Assembly (NCBI GenBank): GCA_035578905.1
Contig: JAQJVL010000030.1
Coordinates: forward strand, 3,881,346-3,945,345
Source: Stictocephala bisonia
Lineage: Eukaryota > Arthropoda > Insecta > Hemiptera > Membracidae
DNA: 64,000 bases
Reading direction: 5' to 3'
A model generated the notes under the pieces. It was given only the letters and a program-made list of their open reading frames with translations, did not search any database and was not told the DNA's origin. Shown here in pieces: positions 12,160 through 24,749 of the stretch. Every line of letters begins with the position of its first letter. The stretch's first letter is position 1. Position numbers and translations under genes: made by a program.

Positions 12160-13860
12160 TCTCTGATGAATTTTGGTTGAGATATATAAATTTCTACAAA
12201 ATTCCAAAAGATGGAGAAACCTAATGGGTTAATCTTTTTTCCATGTTTGGATACACAACTTTTGAGTTTAATTCTCTCGAAAGTTTCTTTGAGATTCATC
12301 AAATTGACGCATATTAACTAACATCAATTGGTTCATTGACGTAGTTGATGGGTATTCTAAGAACCTCCGATGATAACTCTGTTCGGTTTATCTTCGACCC
12401 AACATTAATTAGTCCTAGTTAACCTTAAGCTGATTAAAAATTATCTCTTTACCATCTTACTTAAGCTCGCTTCGCTCAGCAAGTAATGAGCCACTTACGC
12501 CATTCAGTTGAGGAGTGTCCCCTGAATGAGGGTCTGCGATCACTACGGACCGTCCCTCGGAGTCACCCGACCAGTTGCCGCCGCCTCCATAGTAGATATA
12601 ATTAATTAACCGTCTCTCAGCAAAGTGCTATCTTCAGATCTACCTCCTCCCCCTCGCGCCCAATAATGGGCTGTTAAACCTTGCCCCATTCACCCTTTTA
12701 CAGAAACACATCCTGAGGACAGACCTTCCTATAAAACGTCCTAGTGATAGGACCCATTCTTCTTTTGATTCAACCGACCGAAAACCAGTTTGATTCGGTT
12801 CTTTGTTCATATCAAACAACCGCTTTGCCAATGTTTGTCCTCCACCACAACGTTAGTTCTTTAGGTCAGTCGATGGTCGATGAGTAGATGTTTCACCTCC
12901 GGTCGAAGCTCGAAGAGTAATTCTTCTTACCAACCACCACATTCGGTCACATCGTCAAATAATACAATAAATTAGACAAATAATCTTTCATTTGATGTTT
13001 TGGTAACTATAAAAAAATGGTTGGACAGCTGCCTCTATAAGTTTACGTTGGGTCAATATCATAATCAAGATGAAAAGAGTGGCAGAAAATTGGTAGGTTT
13101 CCCAATCTCAATGTAACATATAGATCTATTTGAATATATTACAAATTTTTGCAAAGAAAGGGTCTCAAATACTCTCTCTCAGTCCAGTGATCCCCTCATA
13201 AATTTTGCACCCTCTACATCTTAATTTTATGAACTATTCCAGATGCATATGATTTTGGTTGTATTAGCACTCTGATGACCGAGAAGCTGTTTTGATTCGT
13301 ACAATGCTATCTTGTACAGAAATGAGTTTTAAATTTTTTCTAAGCTACTTCAGACTTACTTCGTTCTAAATATATCAAAGCTAAATTACCGCCTCCTAAC
13401 ACTAAAGTCTCTCAGATAATAAACTCAGAACAGCTACATAAAAGTTCTTGTGTAAGACAATATCTTTCTGCTGTCACAAGTACAAAGCTTATCAGAATAA
13501 ACTAGTGTTAAGAAATGCTAATGTGATCCATAAATATTTACTGTAGTTATTACTGCATATACTCCCCTTGATAATTAATCGCTTTGGGAAAATATATGGT
13601 TTTCAAAACTCCTAGTGCAATCTAATCGCCTATTTAACACACAAATCGTTGCGAAAAGCTCATTATCATATTAGCTTTCCTCAAGGTAGTGGCTTCTGTT
13701 AAATTTGCTATCATAAAAACAGGTCCTGAAAAAAGGTATTATATACACTTTTGTTTAAATGAAAGTCCTGAGTGTTTCGTTATCATATCACGTTATCACA
13801 GGAAAATGAGTTCAGAGAACTTCGTCCTCAAATCAAATTTCCTAAAATTATAATTGAAGA
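12160..13860. other. unassigned, moderate-GC block at 12450-12960
   Basis: 12450-12960 is richer in GC than its flanks and contains ctcgcttcgctcagc, similar in style to the subterminal motif of the MITE at 33.8-34.1 kb. Only short broken frames are present. 12960-13860 probably includes further decayed LINE sequence upstream of the RT remnant, but this could not be aligned by eye. Confidence 0.35.
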
Positions 13861-13869
13861 TATGTTTAT

Positions 13870-14110
13870 TATATTAAACTAGAGAAGTAGTAAAACATTG
13901 ATTTGCTAGCTATTTATCAGAAGGGAAACAATGTGTTTCGATTAATGCTACTATAAGTGAATTCGGAGAAGTAAAATGTGGTGTACCCGAAGGGTCTGTG
14001 TTAGGACAGATTTTATTTTTCATATACGTCAATGATTTACACAACGGTCAATTTCTTATACAGTTAACAAGTTTCCATACAAAATGTTCCTCAAGGAGAT
14101 GGGTACTAAT
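13870..14110 (+). pseudogene. decayed non-LTR retrotransposon RT fragment
   Basis: Plus-strand translation gives, in order, a stretch like the RT thumb-side motif (ASYL...KQCVSINATISEFGEV) and then GVPEGSVLGQILFFIYVNDL, a clear match to the GVPQGSVLGPLLFLIYINDL block of CR1/Jockey-type reverse transcriptases. Frameshifts and stops lie on both sides, and no YADD follows in frame. This is a dead fragment of a LINE about 240 bp long; its full extent is uncertain. Confidence 0.7.
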
Positions 14111-14119
14111 ATCATGAAA

Positions 14120-14950
14120 AAGTCTGTACAGAATGGATCATGATAAAATTGTTGATCATGATGAGTTCTGTTAAGTTATTTACTTTTTTTATCAGATCAC
14201 CTTTCCACGTGATCTAAATTGTTTGTTGCCTTCTTTCTTCAGAATCATGGATTCTGAGAAGTTAGTTATCATTTAACTCTCCTCAGGATGGTAATTCCTT
14301 AGTAGGTAGTTATCATATAACTTATGTCACTGTGATGTGTGATAAAGTTATACAACACTCTTGAAAAAAAGTTATTAAAAAGATATAAATCGGCCTTATT
14401 ACAGATTAGTTAAGCTGGCAAAGAAACGTTATCTTATAATAATTAATAACAATCAGCAGCATGTACAAACAAGGTTGCCAGGATTAATCATAGTAAACAT
14501 TAATTTCGCTACTAACAAACTTGTTCTTGTGTCAAGTTCGTTGTAGGCCTGCTAGTTCTAGTGTATATGTAGTAACTGTGTTATTTAAATGACTAGAAAT
14601 GATGTTAACAACATTCATAATAATACGTTCTTCGATTGATAAACAAACACAGATAGGGTTTGGAAATATTTAAGCACGTCAGCCATTTGGGCTTTCACTT
14701 CACAGTTTTGTTTAAAATTTTCGCCCCATCTCACATGTTGACGCTCGATGTTGACGGTCAGACTCACTCAAAAAAGGGGGTGGGGAGGGGTTCAGTTTCA
14801 CTTTAAACGTGAATTTTTTACGAACGTTGCCACTTATCTTTAAAAAAAGCAGTCCTGAGGCCTAACATCCATCTGACCGAACTGGTTCAAAATAATAATA
14901 AATTTAAATGATTTGGTTTGTGAGTAAATAACATAACTTTATTAAAATAC
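14120..14950. other. no gene seen
   Basis: AT-rich except for a modest GC-richer patch at 14690-14790. No feature was recognised. Confidence 0.5.
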
Positions 14951-14954
14951 CACT

Positions 14955-15957
14955 TGCTCTGAAAGACGGACTATCCCACCCACATCTGTGGATAAGAGGA
15001 GATATGGACTCTTCTATCCTGCTGACTGACTCTCCCACCCACCTCTGTCGACAAGAGGATACATGGACCCTTCTATCCTCATGACTCTAACGCAAATTGA
15101 GTGACTCTCCCATCCATCTCTGTGCACAACGGGATGTGGACTTTATCATGTTGCTGACTAGCACTGGAAGACGAACTACCTCACCCACATCTGTTGATAA
15201 GAGGAGATATGGGCTCTTCTATCCTGCTGACTGACTCTCCCACCCACCTCTATCAACAATAGGTTATTTGGACCCTTCTATCCTCATGACTCTCACGCAA
15301 ATTGAGTGATTCTCCCATCCATCTCTGTGCACAACGGGATATGTGGACTCTATCCTGTTGCTGACTAGCACTGGAAGACGGACTACCTCACCCACATCTG
15401 TTGATAAGAGAAGATATGGGCTCTTCTATCCTGCTGACTCCCACCCACCTCTGTCGACAAGAGGATACATGGACCCTTCTATCCTCATGACTCTCACGCA
15501 AATTGAGTGACTCTCCCATCCATCTCTGTGCACAACGGGATATGTGGACTTTATCCTGTTGCTGACTAGCAGTGGAAGACGGACTACCTCACCCACATCT
15601 GTTGATAAGAGGAGATATGGGCTCTTCTATCATGCTGACTGACTCTCCCTCTGTCGACAAGAGGATACATGGACCCTTCTATCCTCATGACTCTCACGCA
15701 AATTGAGTGACTCACCCATCCATCTCTGTGCAAAACGGGATATGTGGACTCTATCCTGTTGCTGACTAGCACTGGAAGACGGACTACCTCACCCACATCT
15801 GTTGATAAGAGGAGATATGGACTCTTCTATCCTGCTGATTGACTCTCCCACCCACCTCTGTCGACAAGAGAATATATGGACCCTTCTATCCTCATGACTC
15901 TCACACAAATTGAGTAAAATCTCCCATCCATCTCTGTGCACAACGGGATATGTGGAT
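14955..15957. repeat. higher-order tandem repeat, about 200-207 bp, built from three 68-bp monomers
   Basis: Five units start near 14961, 15166, 15373, 15574 and 15774, marked by ggaagacggactacctcac. Each unit holds three diverged subunits with the shared pattern ccca(c/t)c-ca-ctctgt, then gga-a-tggac, then tctatcctg-tgact. Subunit types A (gataagaggagatatgg), B (gacaagaggatacatgg) and C (gcacaacgggatatgtgg) keep a fixed order. One unit (15600-15720) lost part of subunit B. This is satellite-like DNA; open frames within it are by-products. Confidence 0.95.
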
Positions 15958-15959
15958 AG

Positions 15960-17290
15960 GCCTATTTTTCATCATCATATCAATTATCAAAAACAATTTT
16001 GTTTTTATGAAAATCTCTAACAGTTATTACTTTTTGTTTAAGTGCTACATTTACTAGTGGACGATCTTATTTCAGGCTGTTATGATTTTCTAAACATTTA
16101 TTTTGTACCATTGTATTAAATCCTAATAAAATAGATTTAACGCTGCCAAAAGTAACTTCCTTAAAATAAAGACAAATGTAGCTGATTATTTTCCAATAAA
16201 GTACATTTATTTAACGGGCTGATACAAATTAGATTTGTACACTATTACCTGATAGCTAACATACAAAAATAAACATAATAAGAACAGGTAAGATGAAGTG
16301 TTTATTCATGAGATCAGCTGACGACCGGTCCACCCCATGAAACCAAACGCTCACATCTCATCTGGTATTCAATCCACTATTACCGTATAGAATCACGATA
16401 AACCAGCCTGTATTGCTGTTTTATACAGGCTTAGTTTTAGAGAGGTATTGTTCGACAAGAGATGTCCGCGATACCTGTTCGTGGTGACGGTCCCAGATGT
16501 TCTGTTTTTGACTAAACCTTTGTCGGGATTCAAATGAAACGAGCGTGATGAAAAAAAAAAAAATGAAAAAAAAAACAGTAAAAAGTTATTTGTGAACACC
16601 TAAATGTAATATTAGTGCAATAAAATATACAACACTGTTCCAAAACATGAATCGTAGCAAAAGCTAGGCAAATAAAAGCTGCCATAACAACATAGAAAAA
16701 ACAAATATATAAATACACAATATGTTAAAAAAAAACAACAAAAATAACTCGATAGCAACCAAACTGAAACATTAAAAATATGTTAAATTGACACAAATAG
16801 CATATGCAAGTGAAACTTTATTTAAAACTAGATTATTACCCTTGCTTGCTACAGAATAAACATATAAACAATAAAGTATATGTTTTTCGTAAAACCAAGT
16901 TTACCATCTTCAGACCAAATAAACTAAAAAATGACTAGTTTGGTTCATACCAAACAAACATTTTGAGACTGATCAAGAAAACTGGTTATTGATTTAAGCT
17001 TAAAAAGCTTTTTATTGAACTCTTATCATAGTTTGTAATAAGAATGGGTGTCGTATAGCGTACGTCTACAATGGCCTGTATCAGAACAGCTGTTCTGAAC
17101 TTCTGTAGTCAAGGCGACCTAGATTCCCTTCGTGGCAAAGGTCATGGCTCGCGCCCTCTACAAGAATAAAAGGATTGTAATTGTGTGTCACTCAATAAAT
17201 GCCCTGCTAATTAACATACGGGGAGGAGGGGGGCAGTGCTAATGGGTCAAACGTAATTCATAATTAAACGTCGATCGTAGAGATTTGGGC
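15960..17290. other. no gene seen
   Basis: Mostly AT-rich. 16300-16540 and 17080-17180 are slightly GC-richer without a coding frame. Poly(A) runs lie at 16549-16576. Confidence 0.5.
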
Positions 17291-17299
17291 GAATAAGTG

Positions 17300-17566
17300 T
17301 GATGGAATCCGAAGAACGTAATATTGGACTGATTTTTAGCCAACTGACAAGCTCGATATTCAGTTCTCTCCTCTACACAACATCCTGACACTGTCTACCA
17401 CCTAACGTGGAAACCCCAGACTACTCTAGTAGTATTCAAGCCGATGGCAATCATTGAGCGAACGCCATGTTAATATTAAGAGGACCGCGCAATCTATCGT
17501 CAACAATCTCCACAACACTTTGTCCCTAAGTAGCTGGGTTACAGCACTGCGCCACTAGTGCCTTGA
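17300..17566 (-). repeat. SINE family B, near-complete copy
   Basis: On the minus strand the head (17566 leftwards) contains TGGCGCAGTGCTGTAACCC, where TGGCGCAGTGC fits a tRNA A box. The body runs to a ttcggattcca block near 17300. Other copies in the window are at 31797, 32714, 52618 and 56570. Order and landmarks (ccagctactt, gttgtggagattgt, acagtgtc-ggatg, ggattcca) are conserved among them. Confidence 0.75.
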
Positions 17567-17569
17567 CCG

Positions 17570-18980
17570 CTTAAACCTTAAAACGCTTACCTAATGCTCA
17601 TCGGTATCACTCTATTACTCAATTAATTAATACAAGTAAAAAATTACAATGCAACAAATTAAAATTCACAATTTTATGTAGTTAGTAATAATGTTAATAC
17701 GAAACAAAATAATATTGTTTTGATGAAAACTCAAATATATTTGTTTACTGTCAATATACCGGAGAAACATCAATTTCTGATGGATATGTAATAATTACAC
17801 AAATTATTATTTTTTATGAACCATTAAAAAATACCTTGGACTTAATTAACTATCTTAAAACTTTCAACAGTCATATATTGTTATACGAATATATTAGGAA
17901 TTCTGTTTTGAGATAGATTCTTTTGTTGTGGGAAACATAAATAATAAAAAAAACTGAATATACTTTGGCAACAATTAAATTGGTACACTCAACATCGAAA
18001 AATAAATAAAATAAATTAGTTACAGTTCAGTTGGATCAATAATGAATGATTTGAAATATTATTAATTAATAAGTTTGGTAACGATAGTTTGCGAGTACAG
18101 TAGGCTACAAGTTGTTATCTGAAAAAATACCAAGTCTCTACATATTCTATTAAAAACAGGGTTTTGTAAGAACAAATGAGGAACTAAGAAAAAATGAAGG
18201 ATTGTATTCTATTTAAAAAATTTCACAGAAAGTAAAACTAATAAAAAGACACAGTTAAACATAAAACAAACCTTTTATTTATAACATTTAGTTTTACAAA
18301 TGCCATAACAACACTAGAAGCGAGTATTTTATCGACATTCCTAATCGTGTGTTACTATTTTGTAAAATGTTAAAGCTTTTAACTTTACTACCTTTTTTAT
18401 GATTTGCCGTTTTATTGCTGGTTCAGTGATTGTGTATTAGTGTGAGACAACCGGTTCTGCAGCCACTAAATTTTAAATAGTTTTCAACTGAAGTTGTGAC
18501 AATCTACACATGTAGTTCTTTATTAAAAACTGGACAGCTTCTACACACGATCCTCTCGTGCAGTGTACCGACATTCGCTGGAAAACTTGTCGGGCTGTCT
18601 ATAAAACAAACTGTACCGTGTAGTTTTAGATTGTCTAGGAAATTTTTATTCATTGTTTATATCGTATTTAGAAAACTCTTCAACAGCGTGCTGTTTTAAA
18701 TTCTGTATGAAACTTGTTTTATACCGTGTAGTTAAATATTCTCAAGGAACCCTTGTAGGCAGTGTTTACACCATGTAGATTAATATCCTCAAGGAAACCT
18801 TGTAGCCATTGTTTATGCCGTGTAGTATAAGAATCTCCAAGAAACTCTTCTGTACCACGCTGTTTAAGATCAAGTATTGAATTGTTTTAGACCGTGCAGT
18901 TTAACATTGTCTTGGAAACGTCTTGTATAACATGTTGTTTTAGATTTTCTAGGAATTGAATGTAGAGCTTTCAATTGATT
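17570..18980. other. AT-rich region with weak repeat near 18500-18960
   Basis: 18560-18960 contains loose repetitions of accgtgtagtt followed by a ctcaaggaa-type phrase at about 60-70 bp spacing (near 18609, 18726, 18775, 18816, 18890). It is probably an old tandem repeat. No gene was seen. Confidence 0.4.
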
Positions 18981-18989
18981 AGTATTAAT

Positions 18990-19195
18990 ATTGAACATAC
19001 AACATGTCGGCGAGGTGCTTATGGCTTCGTACTGCGGAGGACAAGGTCCAAGGTTCGAATCCCCAATTGAGCTACCGGTTGGCACTTCAATCCTTGAATT
19101 TTCGTCACTAACAACCGAACAGGATGAAAATACTGTCATATGTAGCCTTTATCACCCACACTTCCTATTCTCTGTATCCTTTCTAGATATTTCAC
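18990..19195 (+). repeat. tRNA-derived SINE (family D)
   Basis: The sequence GTCGGCGAGGTGC near 19005 and a perfect B box GGTTCGAATCCC at 19052-19063, about 45 bp apart, give the spacing of a polymerase III internal promoter. The 3' body is unrelated to tRNA. It does not fold as an intact tRNA, so it is called a SINE and not a tRNA gene. Confidence 0.6.
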
Positions 19196-19399
19196 TGGCA
19201 GAGAATGTATACTGAATGTAATACTTCAGCTACCTATAGCGTACGTAAACCACAACTGATAAAACTGCTTAAATACGGTATCAAATCATACATCTAAAAA
19301 AGTACAGAAGTAAACAAAAACAATCAGTTTATTTCACACGACCCAACCGTCCTTAAAGCAACAGTAAGAAAGCAAATTAATTTCATTGCATATAAAAGC

Positions 19400-19990
19400 A
19401 ATTTGAATGATAAATAGGTTACAGGATGCTTCAACAGCTCCTGAAGGAGAGAGGTCTTCCCTCAAGGAGCCAGCCCCAGTGGGAGGCGGACAGTTCCGGC
19501 TTTATTTATCCTGTTTCATTACGTTTGACAAAAAGCGATGTTGTGAAATCCAAAATACGACGGTCGCATTAAAACGTCTTCCGTTTATTCGAATATTTAG
19601 ACATGATGTATTTTCAGACGGGCAAGTGAATATTTAATATTATAAATCTGGAAGGAGCAACGATAGGGGACATTCCTACCCACGAGGGAGCCAGGCCCCC
19701 CCGGGGCCTTCAGGGGCCGCCTGGTGGGACGCCGGCCCGCGCCACGCCACGGCCCCTGGAAGCTAATATATTGTCAGGAAATTAGGCTCGCGTTCACTCG
19801 AAGAAGGTACACAGTCGATGACACTTGTCAGATTATCACGTCTGACGGTGAATCACAATTCCACCCCCTTCGCACCTGTCTTGACACCCACAGGGTCCTT
19901 GGCTCAAGGAGTGCCGATTTTTATTTCTGTCCTTTTTGGAATCATTTGACGCATTTTTTCACACAAGGAACACTGGCGAGATTGTAGCCT
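19400..19990. promoter_or_regulatory. GC-rich islet, candidate conserved noncoding element
   Basis: A sharp rise in GC within AT-rich surroundings, peaking at 19690-19760 with runs of C and G and ccacgccacggcccc. Frames of 76 and 87 codons occur but lack coding character and splice context. It is read as a possible regulatory islet; only composition supports this. Confidence 0.25.
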
Positions 19991-20039
19991 GAAAAAGCTG
20001 ATTGTTATACTTTTAATATTATGAAGATGTAGGGGGAAA

Positions 20040-20230
20040 GCATATCAACAGATACGGTTGTAAGATGAAGGGTCAGTGTTATAAGAGGTTAGGGTTGTAA
20101 GGAGTAAACTTTGTCAAAGAAGAGGCGAGGCAACGCGTAGGATTATAAGGGTTCAGGGTTATAAGGAAAAGGGGTTGTAAGAGGTATGGCATAGTAATGA
20201 GCAAGGGCTGTAAGGAGTAAGTTTAACGTT
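20040..20230. repeat. degenerate ttgtaag/ttataag repeat
   Basis: Repeated short phrases of the type agggttgtaagga and agggttataagga at irregular 16-30 bp spacing. It lies just upstream of the (GA)n tract. Confidence 0.5.
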
Positions 20231-20510
20231 GATTGTTATGCCACAATAGTAGGATGATTGAGATTATGCTATTAATTATGCTACTAATGGAGTTATATTT
20301 ATTGGATTCGAAGATTGCATCTTTTTAAAATAGTTAGGAATTCTAGCGATGTTCGTAGTCTCTGTGTTCGACCGATGCGTTCATAGATGGGGGACAGTGG
20401 GGTTGAGCATGCATTGGTTACGTTATAAGTTAAGTATGATTAGACATAGATAAGCCGCTTATAAAGTGACCTACTGCATGCACCTATGCGAGAGAGATGG
20501 ACTGGGTGTT

Positions 20511-20668
<158 letters not shown>

Positions 20669-20774
20669 CAGTGGATGGAACGATGTGCGAAATTATAGAC
20701 TAAGACAACACGAAGTGGCCAGATGGAGAGATATAATCTGAATAGAGAGTGAGTTAAGAGAATGGAGAATCACA

Positions 20775-21175
20775 TAGACCATGGATTACACGAGCACTAG
20801 ACAAAGTATACTTAAAAGACCACCATCGACTTATAATCTCACAATACTACGATAGAATGGGTTCGTTATAGAGGGACGATGTAAGGTAGAGCTACATAGT
20901 GATGGTAACGAAAGAGAGAGTAGACAAGTTGAGTAAAATTTACATTGTACATTTGGAGCTACAACGAAGAGGCAGAGGGAAGGAAAAGATGAGAGAATGA
21001 GGTGAGGTCAATCACTCTTGAACATCGATGCTATGGGAGTAAGAGAAATTGTGTAAATTTAAGACGATAAACCTGTGCAAAGAGCTAAGAAGATATCAAG
21101 GATCGTTGTTTTATCCTTGTAGGAAATAGATCCATCGCTGTTAACCTAAACCGTCATTATAAAAAGACTACTCCT
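20775..21175. repeat. noisy duplicate, copy 1
   Basis: Aligns along its whole length to 21640-22060, starting ccatggattacacga and ending agatccatcgct. Copy 1 lacks single bases relative to copy 2 about every ten bases, for example at cga(c)gcacta and ttat(t)aat(c)ctc. Substitutions are rare by comparison. The pattern is that of indel-type long-read error and not of ordinary divergence. Confidence 0.85.
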
Positions 21176-21199
21176 TCTCCACAGTGTTACTCCATTTAC

Positions 21200-21290
21200 T
21201 GATGTCATGGCAACTGGGAAGACGTAGGACGCGGGCTGGCCCCGCCCACTACGTCACCATTGGTTAGCTTGATTAACACTAACGAATCAA
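21200..21290 (-). promoter_or_regulatory. promoter-like motif cluster (CCAAT, CRE half-site, GC box)
   Basis: On the minus strand, within about 25 bp: CCAAT (21263-21259), TGACGTA (21256-21250) and GGGCGGGG (21247-21240). A second tacgtc lies at 21226. Flanks are AT-rich. No TATA or gene follows leftwards that could be recognised, so this may be a CpG-type promoter of an unseen transcript or a regulatory element. Confidence 0.3.
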
Positions 21291-21639
21291 GCTGAGAACG
21301 ATAAATTAAATCATTATATATAATTCTAATGACAATTAATAATAACAATAATACAACGAATAATAATGTAAACAATAAATAACAAAACAAACTCGTGCAG
21401 TTTATTACAGTTATTATTTTCAACTAAACACTGTTGCGGAAGCTGAAAACTTGAAGGAGGAAGTTAGTCCTGCCCGTAAAGTAAGGCAGCTCAGTGGTGG
21501 AACGATTCCCCTCTGCTGCTGAAACCTTTATATGCACTAAGTACAACACGCAAGTGGCTCACTGTCCGGCCCAATTATAATTCTGAATTCATATGTGAGT
21601 TTTCTAGCTAGTCCAATGGACCAATCCCACATAGCTTAC

Positions 21640-22060
21640 CCATGGATTACACGACGCACTAAGATCAAAGTATACTTAATACCACCATCGACTTATTAAT
21701 CCTCACAATATCTACGACTAGAATGGGTTTCGTTATAGATGGGACGATGTTAAGGTAGGCCTACATAGGGTGGTACACCATAAGAGGAGCAAGTTGAGTA
21801 AATTATACATTGCTACATTTGGAGCTACAACCGAAGAGGCAGAGGATAGGAAAAGATGGAGAGAATTGATGGTGAGGTCAAATCACCTCTTGGACATCGA
21901 TGCCTATGGGAGTAAGAGTAAGTTGTGTAAATTTGAACACTGATAATACCCTGTGTCAAAGAGCCTAAGAAGATATCAAGGATCTGTTGTTTTTCCTTTT
22001 GTAGGAAAATAGATCCATCGCTTTAAACCTAACCCGCTCATTATAAAAAAGGCTATTCTT
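21640..22060. repeat. duplicate, copy 2
   Basis: Partner of 20775-21175, about 0.87 kb away in direct orientation. This copy reads as the more regular version. No coding frame spans it. Confidence 0.85.
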
Positions 22061-22069
22061 GTTGGCTCC

Positions 22070-22440
22070 CTTGTAAGGCTCTCCTTACAACGAGTGAGAG
22101 CCTGCTTCAACAACAGCCAAAACTGTCGCCAGGTAGACACGACAAGGAGCTGATAGCATCGCAGTGTCACCTGTTGGCGGGTCACTATTACAAGGTCGCT
22201 GGCAGAAACTAAAACCGTTCCCAACCAATTAGTTTTGAGCGTCCTTCCATTGAAATATAGCTTCCATCCGCCCGGGGCGACACTTGGGCCCGCTGCTGGA
22301 GACGATGGGTTGTTTTATGGGATCTCACTGAGGTCTCTCAATAAAACATCGCCAGACTCTTTTGTTCCGAATGTCGCAATATTTATTATCTAGGGGCTGT
22401 AAAACAACTCATCTACAGGAAGTCTCGAAAATTTGTTGCA
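22070..22440. promoter_or_regulatory. GC-richer islet, candidate noncoding element
   Basis: 22220-22350 contains gcccggggcgacacttgggc and is richer in GC than its neighbours. There are stops in all frames except one 82-codon minus frame without recognised features. Function is unknown. Confidence 0.2.
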
Positions 22441-22652
22441 GGAATGCACCATATGGAGGCTTTTTTGTCAATGTCCAAACGTATGATCTTTTGGTATATT
22501 GAAGGGTACCATTAGTGTCTTAGTTTGTGGTTTGAAAGTACATAACATATTTCTAGGTTCGAACATGAGTTTAATGAAAATTTACATGACTTTGATATTG
22601 ATAAAACGAACGAGTTAGATGCCTTCAATCTGCAGAACTAAATTCGAAATCA

Positions 22653-22990
22653 TCTTCAGACTTAGTTCTGAAGATGATACTTGCCCTCAATCTACAGATC
22701 TAGGGTTAAAGTCATTTTTAAAACGTGCAAGCAGGCACTTGCTCTGAATCTACAGATCTAGGGTTGAAATAATTTTAAAACGTGCAATCATGTTCTTACC
22801 TTGATTCTTGACCAAAATAAAGTTTAAGTCAATTTAAAGCGTACAATCAGATTCTTGTTCTGAATATGCAATGAGGGTTAAATTTATCCTCAAAGTATCC
22901 CTTAGGTGTATATCTTAAATTCTCAGAGTCAGGGTTAACGTTAACCTTATTCGTACATATCTAGAAATTGTAAATCTAGGGTTAATAGCA
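22653..22990. repeat. degenerate 58-bp tandem repeat with a leading palindrome
   Basis: Five drifted units (starts near 22679, 22737, 22796, 22855, 22912) with the phrases cttg-tctgaat, acagatctagggtt and aaaacgtgcaa. The array is preceded by a near-perfect 26-bp palindrome at 22653-22678 (catcttcag...ctgaagatg). Confidence 0.75.
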
Positions 22991-22999
22991 TTAAATGCA

Positions 23000-23930
23000 C
23001 GTTTATGAACTGTCCTTTTTATTACGTCTAATTCTAAAATTTAATAGACCTAAGTATTTATTTGGCTCAAAAATATATTGTCTCACTTTATCGAATTCAA
23101 AGCAGACAAAACCCATTAATATGTCAATGTGGCTGGCTCTCACTTAAAAAAAACGTTGTCCATTTTTCTTTTTGGCTTAAATTCTTGGTCTTACAACATA
23201 TCAAACTGGTAAGCATTTAATGTAGGAATATAAAGTTTAAACACTTACTCAATTTCAAACATTTCTGTATTATTATTCTATTTAATAAATTACCAGCTAT
23301 AAACTGTAGTTATCAGTCAACGACAGTTGCTCTGTGTAATTTGTATTTTCGTATAGCCAGTACATCCCCTACGTACTCTGGGCATAATTAATTCTTCATT
23401 AACTCAAATAACTATGGTCTAAAATCCAGATCTTTTTAATTAGATTTTAAGTTCTTACGTTTGTTTGTCCTTCGTTTTAGGCTAAATGCGTTGACCTACC
23501 GTCATCAAATTTGGCTAGCAGATACTTTAACAAAAGAAAAAACCCCACATGTGTTAAGTCACTTAAGTATATATCAAAATATGGTAATTGAAACAGAAAT
23601 GCCATACTACTATTTGTCATGGCAAAAAAAAAATATTAGTGGTCTGTGTAATGGGTGCATCTAAAACGACTGCAACTAAACCATCTCTGTTACCATCAGT
23701 GACAATTCAAGATCCATGTTTGGTAATTATTTGGACATAAGATCCTTCAAATTTTAACTTAATTTGAGTTTAAATCCACTTTGTTCAATTACCACGTAAC
23801 GAGTTCGTAACAAAGCTTAATTTGTCTGTTTTAACTCTAAAGATATATTCAAATTAGCAACACGCGTACTGTTTGTACATTTTAGGTATCTGTCCCAATA
23901 TTAGATAAAAAAAAGTTTTAGTGATCATTT
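23000..23930. other. AT-rich region, no gene seen
   Basis: No coding or repeat structure was recognised. Confidence 0.55.
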
Positions 23931-24012
23931 GTATTCACCCACCCGCCCACCCATACACGTACAGTGGTATTCACCCACCCGCCCACCCATACACGTACAG
24001 TGGTATTCATAC
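23931..24012. repeat. 36-bp tandem duplication of the cccacccgcccaccc family
   Basis: Two identical units (gtattcacccacccgcccac followed by ccatacacgtacagtg) and a partial third. The same unit occurs at 55205-55250, next to the large array at 54.75-55.26 kb. Confidence 0.9.
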
Positions 24013-24033
24013 AGGTTAGGTACATTCTTGTAG

Positions 24034-24475
24034 TGGTGTTACGTTTACTTCGATCCCGGTGCGTTGACGAAATTTCTGACGTTATTTGACGAAACACAGG
24101 TATTATGTTAAAATTTAATTGTCCCTATTGGAAAATAACTATTTTTTTGAAAAAAACTTAAACTTGCTTTGCTGAAATAATTAGAGACTATTTTATATTC
24201 AACCACAATTTAATCTATATTCAACATAATTTTACTGTCATTTTATTATTCTTTAATTTGAGTATCTTGAAGATCATAAATACTATTCTGACAAAAGTTA
24301 ATTAAAAAGAGCATATTATTAAGATTGTAAAATTTGCTAAGGATAGAACAACTTATTAATTTTTCTCTCACTTAGGTGCATTATTATATTCTATATTTAT
24401 GATTTAAAATTATCTTATTGGTAAGATTGGTTTTAAATGATTTACTATTTATATTAGATAAAAATATATATATTA
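24034..24475. other. AT-rich region, no convincing gene
   Basis: A 66-base open stretch at 24034-24099 is bounded by tag and cag/gta, but the donor is weak (see rejected items). The rest is AT-rich. Confidence 0.4.
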
Positions 24476-24477
24476 AT

Positions 24478-24745
24478 TGGTCGGTAGCGTAGTTGGTTAA
24501 AGCCCGGTTTTATAATTTAAAGGTTCTCAGTTCGATCCCAATCAGAGTCACAACAAATTTTAAAAGGGCTGTTTAATTTTGAGACTAAAAGCCGCCATTT
24601 TTTCATTGTAATTTGGCTGTTAATAAATGACATTTTATAAGGAATAGTCGGCCTTAGTTTGTTCACTCGCTCATCAACACTCATCACACTCATTCGACAT
24701 CGATATTCGCCCATATCTTGATGATTTGCGTGTTAAGAATAAATT
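24478..24745 (+). repeat. SINE family A, near-complete copy
   Basis: The A box TAGCGTAGTTGG (24485-24496) and B box AGTTCGATCCC (24529-24539) are 33 bp apart, as in tRNA genes and tRNA-derived SINEs. The body continues through cagagtcacaacaaatttta to a 3' tail with ctcatcaacactcatcacac near 24670 and ends near gtgttaagaataaat. The same tail type is attached to SINE family B at 32990-33095. Confidence 0.8.
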
Positions 24746-24749
24746 ATAT

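Noticed and set aside
14955..15957. CRISPR-like array
   Set aside because: Units are contiguous with no unique spacers; it is a eukaryotic tandem repeat.
24034..24099. Possible 22-codon exon between tag and cag/gtatta
   Set aside because: The donor is weak after GTA and the stretch is short; nothing else supports it.
24478..24550. Functional tRNA gene
   Set aside because: A and B boxes are present but acceptor and anticodon stems do not pair and a non-tRNA body follows; the sequence is a SINE with further copies.
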